A stretch of DNA of 64,000 nucleotides, taken from assembly GCA_026413225.1 (NCBI GenBank), contig CM048591.1:47637803-47701802 (forward strand), written 5' to 3'. The translations under genes and the position numbers were made by a program. Shown one piece after another: positions 25,547 through 37,607 of this stretch. The DNA is from Otis tarda (taxonomy: Eukaryota > Chordata > Aves > Otidiformes > Otididae). The notes below the pieces were generated by a model that was not told the DNA's origin, searched no databases, and worked only from the letters and a program-made list of their open reading frames with translations. Every line of letters begins with the position of its first letter. Position 1 is the first letter of the stretch.

Positions 25547-26692
25547 ATGATGGCAGCAGTCACCATGCCACCTGATGCTCTTGTCGGCCCTCAAGGAAAT
25601 GAAGAGATGGACTCGCTGATCGTACTGCATTACAATTACACAGGAAAGCTTATTTTAAGGGAAAAGGCAACTGATAATGTAGACCTGCCCACTATTGCAT
25701 TTCTGATCCTGTGTAGTTTCATCGTCCTGGAAAACTTGATGGTATTGATTGCCATATGGAAAAACAATAAATTTCACAACCGCATGTACTTTTTTATTGG
25801 CAATCTAGCTCTCTGTGATCTTTTAGCTGGGATTGTTTACAAAGTAAACATTCTTATGTCTGGGAAGAAAACTCTGAGCTTATCCTCCACAATCTGGTTC
25901 ATTAGAGAAGGCAGTATGTTTGTTGCCCTGGGAGCCTCTACTTTCAGCTTACTAGCAATAGCTATTGAGCGGCATTTGACCATGATTAAAATGAGGCCTT
26001 ACGATGCGAATAAAAAATACAGAGTGTTCCTTCTCATTGGTACATGCTGGCTTATTTCAATTTCCTTGGGTGCCTTACCCATCCTTGGCTGGAACTGTAT
26101 CAACAACTTACCAGATTGCTCAACAATTTTGCCACTATATTCCAAGAAGTATGTTGTGTTCTGCATCAGTATCTTCATAGCCATTTTGGTTGCCATTGTC
26201 ATCCTTTATGCCCGCATCTACATCCTGGTAAAGTCCAGCAGTCGTAATGTCACTAACCACAATAACTCGGAGCGGTCCATGGCACTCCTTAGGACTGTCG
26301 TGATCGTTGTTAGTGTCTTCATTGCCTGTTGGTCTCCGCTGTTCATCCTGTTCCTCATTGATGTGGCCTGCAGAGTCAAGGAGTGCTCTGTCTTGTACAA
26401 ACCCAACTGGTTTATTGCTCTGGCGGTCATCAATTCTGCAATGAACCCCATTATCTACACTCTGGCCAGTAAGGAAATGCGTCGGGCTTTCTTTCGCCTT
26501 GTTTGTGGCTGCCTGGTGAAATCCAGGGTGGCCAGATCTTTGCCTATTCAGCCCACACCAGATCACAGTCGAAGTAAATCCAGCAGCAGCAATACCCAGA
26601 AGCCAAAGGAAGATTTCCCACCTATTAATGTTCCCTCGTGTATTGCTGAGAAAAACGAATCTTCATTTCACAATGGAAACTTCTGTAAGTAA
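25547..26692 (+). CDS. S1PR3: Sphingosine-1-phosphate receptor 3
   Basis: Intact 381-codon single-exon class A GPCR. It binds extracellular sphingosine-1-phosphate and in known orthologues couples to Gi, Gq and G12/13. Visible parts: an N-terminal tail with the glycosylation site NYT (residues 30-32), and seven hydrophobic segments near 49-70, 80-101, 118-140, 160-181, 200-224, 248-271 and 286-307. The R120-E121 pair (WFIREG) is the one that contacts the S1P headgroup in this family. ERH (141-143) stands in place of DRY, as normal for S1P receptors. NPIIY is at 300-304, Cys320 and Cys322 are possible palmitoylation sites, and a Ser-rich tail (SRSKSSSS) follows. Almost every residue from TM1 to TM7 fits S1PR3 rather than S1PR1 or S1PR2. 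The second ATG (25550) has the better context (A at -3, G at +4) and lines up with the mammalian N terminus, so the true start may be 25550. A third ATG lies at 25565. Confidence 0.98.
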   Translation: MMAAVTMPPDALVGPQGNEEMDSLIVLHYNYTGKLILREKATDNVDLPTIAFLILCSFIVLENLMVLIAIWKNNKFHNRMYFFIGNLALCDLLAGIVYKVNILMSGKKTLSLSSTIWFIREGSMFVALGASTFSLLAIAIERHLTMIKMRPYDANKKYRVFLLIGTCWLISISLGALPILGWNCINNLPDCSTILPLYSKKYVVFCISIFIAILVAIVILYARIYILVKSSSRNVTNHNNSERSMALLRTVVIVVSVFIACWSPLFILFLIDVACRVKECSVLYKPNWFIALAVINSAMNPIIYTLASKEMRRAFFRLVCGCLVKSRVARSLPIQPTPDHSRSKSSSSNTQKPKEDFPPINVPSCIAEKNESSFHNGNFCK

Positions 26693-28640
26693 AGGACTCC
26701 TCGAGACAAGTACTTTTCCATGGCTTTTAGATTTAAACTACAAGTGTAGTTTAAGCATTCATGCACTTACGTCACAGGGGAAAATACTAACCACTTATTT
26801 AACTTTGAGGACTTATTTATCAACAATCATTTGCTTTGGGTGTCTGTTTAAGAATGCACTTGATTCAGAAAAAACCTTTCATGCTACCCAACAGCCAGGA
26901 CAGACTCCATGCACATCTAATGACATTGTGCACCAGGATGGCATTGCATGATGAGGCTGCATTTTGCACTGCCTGATCTTGCAAGACATCAAGATAAAAT
27001 GTTAGAAACTTCAGCATTCACTAAACACAGCTGATGATCGGAAAATGAGCCTGATTATTGCCAACTAGGAGAAAAGTTCATTACATATATTGGTGATCAT
27101 AGTTCTTTATATGTATCTTGCTGTTACGTTAATGGCCTTATATGTATGTGGTATAAATAGCTGTATATTTGTACAATTCCTTATTAAAAAGTTGTTGTTT
27201 GGTAAAAGTTTACAATATGCTAAACATTGTATTGCAGTATACAGTGTAAGGTGACAAAATATACAAATAGATGCGTTTCAATGGGGATATTTGAAAATAT
27301 ACGAAGTAGTAGCTTTTAACTGACAGGAACTTTAGCATGTCATATCAATGCAGTATTTTTATTTTTTCTAGTTATTCAGACTTTTCATGTTTAGTGAAAG
27401 ACAGCATGACAGTTGTCACTGTGACATTTCACAACTTATTTTAAACAAGCAGTAGTAAATAACCATTGAGAGAGACTATGTATGTTCACTATTTAAACTA
27501 GTTAAAATGTGATCCAACAATACATATGTATCAAGTGTATGTACTGTTTCAATGCATATATTTGTACTTACTGTTTCTAATGTATTTAAAAATGTATGTC
27601 AAACCTATGTAAACCTATGTACATTGTGAATGCACTACCTAAGCTGAGATTCTTCAGTTCTGAAACAGAGATATATCATTTCAGAAAGCAATGAACCACA
27701 AACGGGTCCCTATGGAGTTCCTTCTTTTCTCTCCAGGCACTACCACAGCATGGGATTGTGTTAGAAATTCTCCCTGGGAGGAAGTCCAGCCAGTGCGACA
27801 AGATCCCATTTTCTGGTAATGGGACCCTGCGCTCCTACCGTCTCTGGGCACTTTTGTAGATACAAGAGAGAAAATGCGGTACAACAGGATCACGCTGAAG
27901 GGCCTATCTCCATTTATACTTGACTCTGCCTTGGATCTGAAATGAAAGCCTGTTTGGTTTGGAAGACCTTTCAACTTTCCTGGAGCCCCAGACTGACTCT
28001 TTTGAGAGGCTGTTCCAGAGAAACCTGTATGAAAACAGCTTTATGATTTATCACTGCCTTAGCAGCCTCAGTACAGTATGGTGTTCTGCATCAGAAGAAT
28101 TACCTGAGACCTAGAGCAGTTAAGACTTCATAAACATCTGGTTTCAAGTTGCCATGGAATTGGCCCGTGGTACTTCCATCAATAGTACTTTAAGGCTGGA
28201 GGCTTCAGAGGAGGTTGACAAGAAGTTCTGAGATAGATAAGTTCCCCTTGTCATTCAGTAAGAATGTAAGTATCTGACTTTACTGGGCTCTTTCAAAGAT
28301 TTGTTTTTAATGTCTCAAACCACACCTTGCCTTATGCACAATCAGAAGTAGTTGAGGCCTTTTTTATACACAGCCTGAAAGAGCTCATCCTTAGCTTTAC
28401 TCCGGTCTTAATCATTTAAAGCAGCAGCATTAGACTCTTTTCAAGTATGTACAGTGTATAAGTTGTGTAATGTCTGTAGCAAAGGCCTTTAAAATGTAGA
28501 GGTTTGCATTGTGATTATCTTTTACAAGTTAACAGTCTGGTTGTTTTATGCCGTTAGAAAACTGTAAGAACAGAGAAAAACTGTATTTGAATTAAATAAC
28601 TGTGAAAGAGAGTAGTAAATATTAAATAATTTCTACCAAA
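26693..28640 (+). other. S1PR3: S1PR3 3' UTR (extent uncertain)
   Basis: AT-rich sequence with no further coding potential after the TAA at 26690-26692. Candidate polyadenylation signals are ATTAAA at 27183-27188, 28591-28596 and 28621-28626, the last followed by a genomic A run near 28637. AATAAA at 31817-31822 would give a much longer UTR. AU-rich words such as TTATTTA occur near 26795-26820. Which end is used cannot be told from sequence. Confidence 0.55.
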
Positions 28641-31600
28641 AAAAAAAAAAAGTTGAAAAGCAGTGCACTTAGAGGAGAAGAAAAAGCTAAACTGAACATC
28701 ATACAACTATATAAACTGCAGATACAGGCTGGTTAGCAGCTCTGTAGCTTTGTGAGAAATAGAACTGGTGACATTGCATTGCCATGGCTTGCTTAGGTTT
28801 TTAGATCTTACAGTGCTATTTGGCAGTATTTTCAGTGTGGAAGTTCTCCCCTGAAGTTGTGTCTTTGAAAGGTGCCAGCTAAAATATTTGTATACCTCAA
28901 AATGTTAGTTCCTGAGGTGGTGGCACGTGGCAGCATTCCTTGCTGTTGTAGAGCAGAAAAGCCTTACCAACACAATGGTTTGAGAAAACATTGTGGCTGA
29001 CCCCACACCAACTTTCATGTCAAGGATGTTACATGATTCTCACTATTTAGGTGATAAAAAAAAAAAGAATATTAGCCAAAATCCAAGAACATGCACATAA
29101 AAGTGAGCTTTAATATCTGGATTCTAGCCTTAGCTATTGTCAGAGTTGATGCAAGGTACAAGTAATGCAAGCAGCTCCACCACTGGAGGCCATGTGAGTG
29201 CGTGCCAGTACAAAAACCTTTCACTCTGCTTTGATTTCCTTCTCTTATTTTGGAGCTGTGGGGATATTTTGTTAGTTCACTACCCTGCTGTACTTGAAGC
29301 AGGCTCCTAAGATTCATGCATTCACATGAAACACTGATAATATAATTTACGAAGTACGTATGACTGAAGAGAAAAAAAAACTGTTGTGGATACAGCCTTC
29401 AATGGGTACATCCCACTGGCGTGTATTAGGTAAAGCACAGACTCTGGAAGATTTCAGAGCAAAATTTTAAAGTAGGACAGGTCAAGGGCTTAACAGCAGT
29501 GGATCATAAACAACCAGGAAGGTGTCTTATCCTTGAAGCTGGAAAGATGGACAATACCTTAATTCACCCTAAAATATTAGAAGATTCCTTAAAATACATC
29601 CCAGAATCCAAGCTTTTTATCATCTAGGCTGATCTGAGCATAGAAGAAACTGAATCATGTCTCCCTTTCCTAATTGGTTTTACAGGAGCAAAAGCTACAA
29701 AGGAGACTAACATTCATATTATTTCATGAACTGGAATATTTATTTTGGTTCTGAATTACAAAAGAAATTAAAATCAAACCACCTAAGGAGAAAAAAAAAG
29801 CTTTCACCAGATGCTTTCCAAGATTCTTTTATTGCCAACAGTCTTACAGAGTATTTTCAACTTACTAGGTACCATAAACATTTTGAAAACTTTTAATTAA
29901 ATCTCAAGCCTTTGAACCTAAGTCTTTGTGTAGCAGTCATTTTTCAAAGAATTGTAAAAAAGGTTTTGGCCTTCTGTGGAAAACACTCATTTAAACTCTG
30001 GGCACAGTGCCTGGAAGAGCAGTACCGGTGGGAACGCTGTGCAGACAACGGCGGCAGGCTCTGCCTCCGCTGCCCCCGGGGTCATTGGAGGAAGGCTTTG
30101 CCCCTGCTTTCCTGGGAGCAGGCTCGGTCCCTTGGCTCCCTGCTCTGAGGGCTCTCTGCTCCGGCAGCACCGTGCGCGGCTGCTCCCTTGGAAAGGCACA
30201 TTTTACAAGAAGCTACTGTAATTAGGGTGTTGCGCTGCCTGCCAGGTTTGTAATCTCCAGCTGCTCTAGTAAGGAAGTGAAAAGCACACCTGTGCATAAA
30301 ATGCCAGGTGCCAAAAAGCTGGGGTCCTGAGAGCAGCCAGTCCACCCCTGCTGAGCGAAACTGTGCTGGCATCCACCCTGGGTACTGCCATTTAACCCAC
30401 CAACACAACCAAGGGCACAGCTCGGCCCCTTGACTCTGCGGGTAGCTGTGGGCTCCCTTCTCATGGCAAAACTCTTGGAGAGGCAGGCACGGCAGCAGTG
30501 ACCAGGGGTTTCTGCTTGGCCACCACTGAGCTGCAGTCCTGGGGCCTGCTGGCACCTGAAGTGATCTGGAGGCGCTGTGCAGAGGCAAGCAGAGGCGTGC
30601 TGGTGCCTTCAGAGCTGCCTTTCTCCTCCCCAAGAGCAGCGTGATTTCCCAGGGCATCTCCGGGCCTGGCTTTTCTCCAAGTGTGTAAGAGGGAAGGGCC
30701 TTTGCAAGGAGACACTCTGGCAGTGGAGGAAGACGATTTGGGGAACATCAGTCCAGCTAAGCTTCTCTCCGGAGCAGAGTCTCTCCCCTCCCCATGGTAA
30801 CACTAAGTAGCTGCTGTTGCATAGACCTTGTCCCTGTAGTCACCCGCCATGGAAAGTTGGAGTTGGCTACCTTCACCTATCCAGTGTGCCTAGCAGGAAA
30901 GCTGTCTTTTCAGGAGAGGGCATCATCTGGCCCCGAAGGAGGGCCTGTACGGGCCATTACTTGCCTTGTGAAAATGCTATTTGTCAAAAATGAACTCCTG
31001 GAAATCATTGTTACCTCTGTCAAAGTGGGCTCCACAGTGTAACTGAGGTCAAACTCCTCATGTGCTATTTGGTCCTCTGACATTTTTCATCCCCAATTTT
31101 ACTGAGATGAGTAGTGCAGTGGCTTATTAGTATTCAATATCCAGATATCCATGTCAACCCTCTAGAATTTCATTTATTCTGCTACAAAATGGGCATCCCT
31201 TCAGGTAAGTAAAAAAAAAACAAAAAACCAAAAAACCAAGAAACAAACTAGGCCACTAGGGAACCTGGGCATAGGAGAACAGACTTAAGCCCACTTTACA
31301 TTCATTTTGATTTGATAGTAGTGCTCATTATTTTATTACTTTGGATAATCATTTACAAACTGAATAATCAGAAAACAGTTGCATGACACTTATATTCCAA
31401 ATTCTGGTCCTCAAGGACTTCCTCAGAGCCAAAATTCACCTCTGTAACCAGAATACCACAATCAGCAGACAGGCAAAAACTTGAGATTAACAAAAATTGT
31501 TGGGAATATAAATTATCACAATATTTCCACATACATTATTTTTCCAGCAATTCTCGGTTTAAAATGTTTCTAAAAGTAATAAATATTCATAAATAACAAA

Positions 31601-34600
31601 TGTATGGTCAAACTTGCTTTTACAGCAAAATAGTAACCTTTTTTGTTTTGTTGTTGCTGCCAACACAATGCAAAGAAGAACATTTACCTCAAAGGAAGAA
31701 ACCTGGCTTCTTTTGAGGATTAACTCTGCAGGACTTTACTGAGAAGCAGTTACCACACCAATTCAGCCACGAAGGACACATATATATACCAATTATAATC
31801 TTTACATTCTTCATTTAATAAAAAAATTTCACTTATTTCAAGTGAATATTTGTCTGGTTGTGTTTGGTGGTTTTTGCCTCACGGAAGAAAAAGGATTGCT
31901 GGAATAAACTGTCATTTGACCTGTATGTTTTTTGACCTTCATGATAGCTACATAAAATGTAAATATGCATTTAATCTCAAAATCTGAGGCTACCTTCCTT
32001 TTCTGAGTCATCCGTGCTGTCTCTCACAAAGTGGAATAGCAGAATGAGTCACCCAGCTTTAGCTTCATTCTTCCTTTGGTTTCCAAGGCCTGTTCTATTG
32101 TCAAAAAAGGTTTAAACATGCTTTATTTAGCTTTTCCCCTGTATGGTACTTTTACTAGAAAAGTGTAGCTCTGAAATCTTATGATGTCCCTTACTGAGAC
32201 AAAAAAAAAAAAAAAAGCCCTGCTTTTTCTCAGTGGAAGCCACACAAAATGCTTATGTTGGAAGATGCAGAGGAACAAATCAGGGCTTATGAATACAAAT
32301 GTCTCAAAAAGAGATGAGCTGCAGGCAGTGCCCAAGTATTTTGCAGTTCCCCTCCCCAGAGGTTCTGCTTTAACCCCATCAACAATTAGCACACGTTTAT
32401 AATTTGGTGACAACTTCTACTTTCTTTAGTGGCTTATATGCCTATTGGCTTGTATTTCCAGGCTTCACATTTCTTATTCCTGGGGTTTTCACTCCCAAGA
32501 CAGCTTTTCACACCCTATCCAAGTATCTGGTTAACTGCAGGCAGATTGTATGTCCCTGGTATCTTTTCCACAGCCCTGCCCTCGTTCCAGCTGCATACAG
32601 TAGCAGATGTGAGGAAGGTTCACAGACACTGTGTCTGAGTGAGTAGAGCAAGTACAGCAAGTACAGCCGAGCATTGAGCTTTTAGTGGGAATTTGCCCAT
32701 ATCCTGACAGCTTTCAGCAAGCATAGATTTGTGGAGACTGAATCCCTAGGTTTGGGCAAAAAGGCCATGCAAATCAACATATTTTCCACAGTACACTAAG
32801 AATCTGAATTTGGATTTTTTGCAGACATATTTTGAAAATGTCTGGAAGGTAAAAAAAGAAGTGTGTCTGTTACTTCAGCTTATGTTTTGTTTATGCAAAT
32901 ATGGTTTAGTTAATATAAATTCTTGATTCTGCCACTTACTTCAGATAGACATTGGATACTAAGAACAAAGGCTTGAAAGCAGGTTTTGCAACCTGTTGTC
33001 AGAACATTCACAAGTTCCAAATTTCCCCTTTAGAGCTGTGTATTTCCTGAAAGCTGCAAAACTCTGCTAGTTTTCAAATCGAGCATTTGCTTCTTATGAA
33101 TATCTAAATATCCAAGAATTCTATTATGAATACATTGTAGCTGGCATCTGGCACTTGATGTGCCAGCAGCATTTGCACTGTGGTATAAATTTTACAAATT
33201 CTCCTCATCTTACTGCACAGCATGATGCCTGAGCACCATGATGATAAGAAATGTGAACATATTATTCCACAGAGGAGAAAAAAAATGAAACCAGGATATA
33301 GAAAATTTAGTGCTGGCAGGTGGCATTTACCAGACTGTTAGCAAACGTTTTCTTCCAGTGACAGTACAGATCTTGCACTCTAATCCTAGTCCCAGAAATA
33401 TGTCCTTTGTTCCAGTTTGTATTGGACATGTGTGGCACAAAGGTTTCTGGCAGAACTGGCGTTATTTCCCATGTGAAGCCTGTAGGACGTGAAGGGGAGG
33501 GAAGCTACTCTACAACCTATCCTCACCATGTATGGAAAGCCCTGGGCAGGGAGGCAGGCAGTAAGCCATGGAAATTGAATCTCCTCCTATGGTCTCCATC
33601 CAGGCATGGCCAATTTGAACATTCTCTTCTTGCATTAGGGAGAGGAATCTGGCAGTCCTCACACTGAGCAAACTTCCGTTGAAGTCAGAAGGTAGTTCAC
33701 TTCTCAAATCACATATTCTACCTTTGAGGTTTCACCGCTTCTGAAGCATCTGAAATAACTGAAAGTTTGGGAAAATGACTGTACCTCAATGTCTAATCTA
33801 TCACTGCCAGCCTCACTGGAAAATTTTATTATCCTAATAATTACTCTAGATCTGCAATAAAATGAATCAGAAGCATTTGGTTCAGTTTTGAAAGTTGTTT
33901 AAAGGAATCGAATGCGTTTTCATTGCCTGCAGTTCACATAGTTGCAACACAGCTAGAATCAAAACTGATAACCAGATAGAACTTAAAATCAATGTAGACA
34001 GTCTTGTAGGATATTTAGAGTTTCGGTTCCAACTTCTCAACTATCTCCAGTGAAAATATAAAAGGATACCAGAATATTGTCTAATCTCAGTGATTTCTAT
34101 TGAGTCTAGTAAATTTGTTCTTCCAGTAAAATCTCAGTTCTTGAAGTCATGGTACTGAGTTATCACAAAAAAAGTGTCTAGCCCTTGAGATTGCATCAAA
34201 AAGAATAAAAACAAAAGGTGAGGTGACTCAAAACCAAAGGCAAACATTAAAAGGCTCAAATTATTATGCTGTCAGCTGACTGGTTTTCAGACAGTTGCAC
34301 AGCATTTGAGGTCATCTCGTAACTACCACCTCTCTTAAACTGCTGGCAGTGTTGACTCCTCATAGAAATGAGCCCTGCCTCTCTAGCAGGTGCAATTCAC
34401 TCTTGTTGAGCTCAGTGTAAAATGGTCTTTGACTCTAACAAGAGTCAAACAGATTTGGAACTGCTATCCAAATGGCCATACAGTTTTTATACCATTTTAG
34501 TACAAGGAAATGCCAAATCTACCAGACTGACAGTGACAAAAAGTAATGGCATGATCCACAAAAGGAGCATTGATTGGTTGACATGTCCTTTTCCTTCTGG

Positions 34601-36008
34601 ACAGCTTTGAGATCACTTGATTCCTAGTGACTTAGAAAAGGCTCTGGATTATCACACCTGGCCAAACGGGATCTCCTGGGCCACTGCAGCAGCAGGGCAC
34701 TGTCACAGCTCAAAGGCACTACCACTACCTGGGACCAAACTGCATCTGATCAAGCTATGTGTAACCTTTGCATCATCAATGTACGCTGAGCTGGGCAAAT
34801 TGGCTGTGCTGACAGAGCAGCTTAAAATAGTCACATTTTCCTGGAGACAGAGTTTGTGAAATGTAGTCTGGGAATTTTAAAATTTCTGTAAGGTGTTTCA
34901 TTTTGTGTCTCCTTGCCACCTGCTTTAATTTCCAAAACATGCAGCTAAGCAGCTGCTAAGTTATTAAAGCTATAGCTAGGACAATGGTTAAAAAAATGTA
35001 GATACTTATTTCACAGCATGTTTAGTGCCTTCATCCATACGCGCACATCTTGTCACTTTTTTCCAGCTGTACACTGACAGGATATTTAGGAATCTAAACC
35101 AGACATAGGCAGCAGGTGGGATTTTTGAAGGCACCTAAGGGAGTTAGGCACCTGGCTCTTACTGAAGTGATATACAACATTTGAAGTACTAAAGAGGCCT
35201 TCTTTTACAGTTAGTGATATCACACTAAAAACTTTCCAGGACATGGCTGTAGGAGCTGTAGGAGCATGGAATGACAAGTGTTATATATGGGGAAAAAAAG
35301 GTGGCAACTGAGATACCTCAAAACGGAATATGGTGAGACACGGATGTTCTTAAATAAAGTCATTTTGATGGATAGTGCTTTGGGATAGAATATCTCCTCA
35401 CCTTCCCTTGCAATTTCTGACCTGGCAAAAGGGCAACCCAAATTTTAAGAATTCCACTAACCTCAGTGTCACACTAATTTGGGCTGCAACACAGCATTTA
35501 ATTTATTTTCTTTGTTCTCAGCTCCCACACAGATTTAGAAATATCAACTAATAACTATCCACAATAAAATTAGTCAGAAGCATTTGATTCACTAATGTCT
35601 TAGTTTGGCTTCTGAATGTCTTGATTACAGAAACAGTGCACTTTTATTGCACAGATCACATGATTAACTCAGGTGCCTCCATCATTTTCATTTTTGAGAT
35701 CAACCAAAACCAAACTTCCCAGGTTGAAACTCCACCACATTTTAAAGCAGAAAGTACAAGAAAATTATTTCAGAATTTTAATGTAATAATCCTACTTGCA
35801 TGGATTCTCAGTGAATTCTCCAGTCAGTTTGGTTGTAATTTGACAAATTTTTAAACTTAGCAAATTCTTAAAACCAATACAATTTTAAGTAGATTTAAGT
35901 ATTGAGTACTTCAGGGTAGGCAGGCACTTAACCTAAACTTATCCTGCTGAGTCTTGGGCTTCATGAATCAAGTCTGAAGATTTTATATTTTTGAGATACT
36001 GGTGCTTA
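28641..36008. other. Intergenic between convergent S1PR3 and SHC3
   Basis: Mostly AT-rich with no recognisable gene. A GC-richer patch at about 30000-30800 carries long but non-conserved-looking open frames on both strands. An A-rich (AAAAACC)-like tract lies at about 31208-31245. The two flanking genes point toward each other, so part of this interval may be 3' UTR of either gene. Confidence 0.55.
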
Positions 36009-36200
36009 TCATAGAATCATAGAATCATAGAATCAGAATGGTTAGAGTTGGAAGGGACCTTCAAAGGTCATCTAGTCCAACTCCCCTGCAAGGAACAGGG
36101 ACATGCCCAACTAGATCAGGTTGCTCAGAGCCTCATCCAACCTGGCCTTGAACGTGTCCAGGGATGGGCCAGCTGCCCAGGACCCCTTGGAGCATTGCAG
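36007..36200 (-). mobile_element. Short CR1 3'-end fragment
   Basis: The plus strand shows three copies of the 8-bp word ATAGAATC followed by GAGTTGGAAGGGACCTTC, the reverse complement of a CR1 3' terminus with its terminal repeat. The block that follows encodes, on the minus strand, the family's end LDEALSNLI with the preceding LDTFKAR. Similarity fades by about 36200, so only about 190 bp were inserted or remain. It lies downstream of the last SHC3 exon, in the same orientation as that gene. Confidence 0.92.
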
Positions 36201-37478
36201 GCTAAATCCTGACCCTGACACAAACTTTGCCTTTACAGGAACTGTCTCTATTGAATTTTGCTCTTGATAAGCTTCATAAAATAGGCAAAGAACTTCATAT
36301 AGTACTTGCATTTGAATAGTACAAACATTCCTTAAAACATTTTCCACTGCCAAAAGCCAAGGACATTTCTGCCAGAAATGCATCTTTAGTGTATGTGTAT
36401 TTTTCAACTTGATATTGAGAGAAAAGCAGTATATTTGCTTGCTGAAGGCCAAAGTCAAGTTACACTTTGGTAGGTAAATGCAAATGATGCCATTTGCAGA
36501 ACTGACCATTGAGTCATGATAGATTTCACAGTTTCTAAGAAGAAAAGATTTTTCAGATATGTATTTAACCAACCATATACATCTTCCATTAAACCTATTA
36601 AACACAAGTTACTTAACCTACCTAATGGGACACTGGTTGTCAAGGACACCTAAATCTTCACCATAAGCAGAGAACTACTTATAAATAAAATTAGCACTCA
36701 AATTAATAAAGTTACAGAATATTGTTATATAATTATTAGAAAAACCGGATGCACACATCTCATACACAGAGAGATCACACCAAATCATTGTTAAAGCAAG
36801 ATACAAATGTTTTGAGTAGCATCATATAAGAATTCAAACTTAACATCAGAAAGATAAAATGCTTTTGATATCAGTGACACTAAGTAACACTTTAAAAAAT
36901 CATTTAATGCTAAATTTCCGAGTTGGAATACTAGTTGCTGAATTCAGACTCCTTCCATGGTAAATCAGTGTAATCCACCTGTAATCCCCATAGTTGTGCT
37001 TCGTAGGTAAAATCAGAAATAAGATTCTCAATATTAATTTTCTCAAGAAATTGAGACTGCTGAATTCTGTTTTTATCTAACAATCACAATTGGCATTTTT
37101 CTTCTGGTAAAAACACACGGCACAGAAGATGGTCCTATACTGTCAACAGACTGAGTTGAAAAATATAAATATATACTGTATTTACACATATATATATAAT
37201 GTGTATATATACACTATCAATATTCACATTAGAGAATCTGAACGATTTTATTGAAATTGCTTTTTAAGAAAGCCTTCTAATGTGCCTTTATGTCTACATA
37301 AAGCATTGAGAATTTTCAAGTGTACTACATGAAATGGGGCTTCTTAAGCCTAAAGAAAACATACTGGTGAAATATATATGTGAATATCCATTTTTTTTTA
37401 ATGTACATGTTTTTTCAGATCTGCAATTTCCACCAGTTATAGCTTGCAAATTACAAAAATTAAAATAGTTATCTGGAG
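36201..37478 (-). other. SHC3: SHC3 3' UTR and downstream region
   Basis: AT-rich sequence following the SHC3 stop codon on the minus strand. A canonical AATAAA on the minus strand at 37252-37247 lies about 230 bases after the stop and is the nearest possible polyadenylation signal. SHC3 transcripts in other vertebrates can have long 3' UTRs, so use of this site is uncertain. A (TA)n-rich stretch occurs at about 37160-37213. Confidence 0.5.
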
Positions 37479-37607
37479 TCAGTGTTTCCTCTCAGCAGGT
37501 TGCTGTAGGCAGAGTTCACTCCCAGAAGAAACTATTGGCAAATTATTCTCGAGATGATGATTGATGAGATGACTTATGCTGTCAAAGACACGATCTTTTG
37601 TACGAAC
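37479..37607 (-). CDS. SHC3: SHC3 last exon: end of SH2 domain and stop
   Basis: The acceptor TTTTCTTGAAG is followed by GTT CGT ACA, and the exon ends with TGA at 37481-37479. It encodes 42 residues, from [18 protein letters not shown] to [13 protein letters not shown]. This is the second half of the SH2 domain: the D-E strand region, helix B and the final strand, with the invariant family ending ELCLQQP-ERK. Phase 0 matches the preceding exon, which ends in PEGT. The pyrimidine tract of the acceptor is short but adequate. Confidence 0.96.
   Translation of the reverse strand, partial: VRTKDRVFDSISHLINHHLENNLPIVSSGSELCLQQPAERKH

Noticed and set aside
30082-30657. 191-codon minus-strand open frame
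   Set aside because: No recognisable domain, with competing frames on the other strand. Explained by local GC content.
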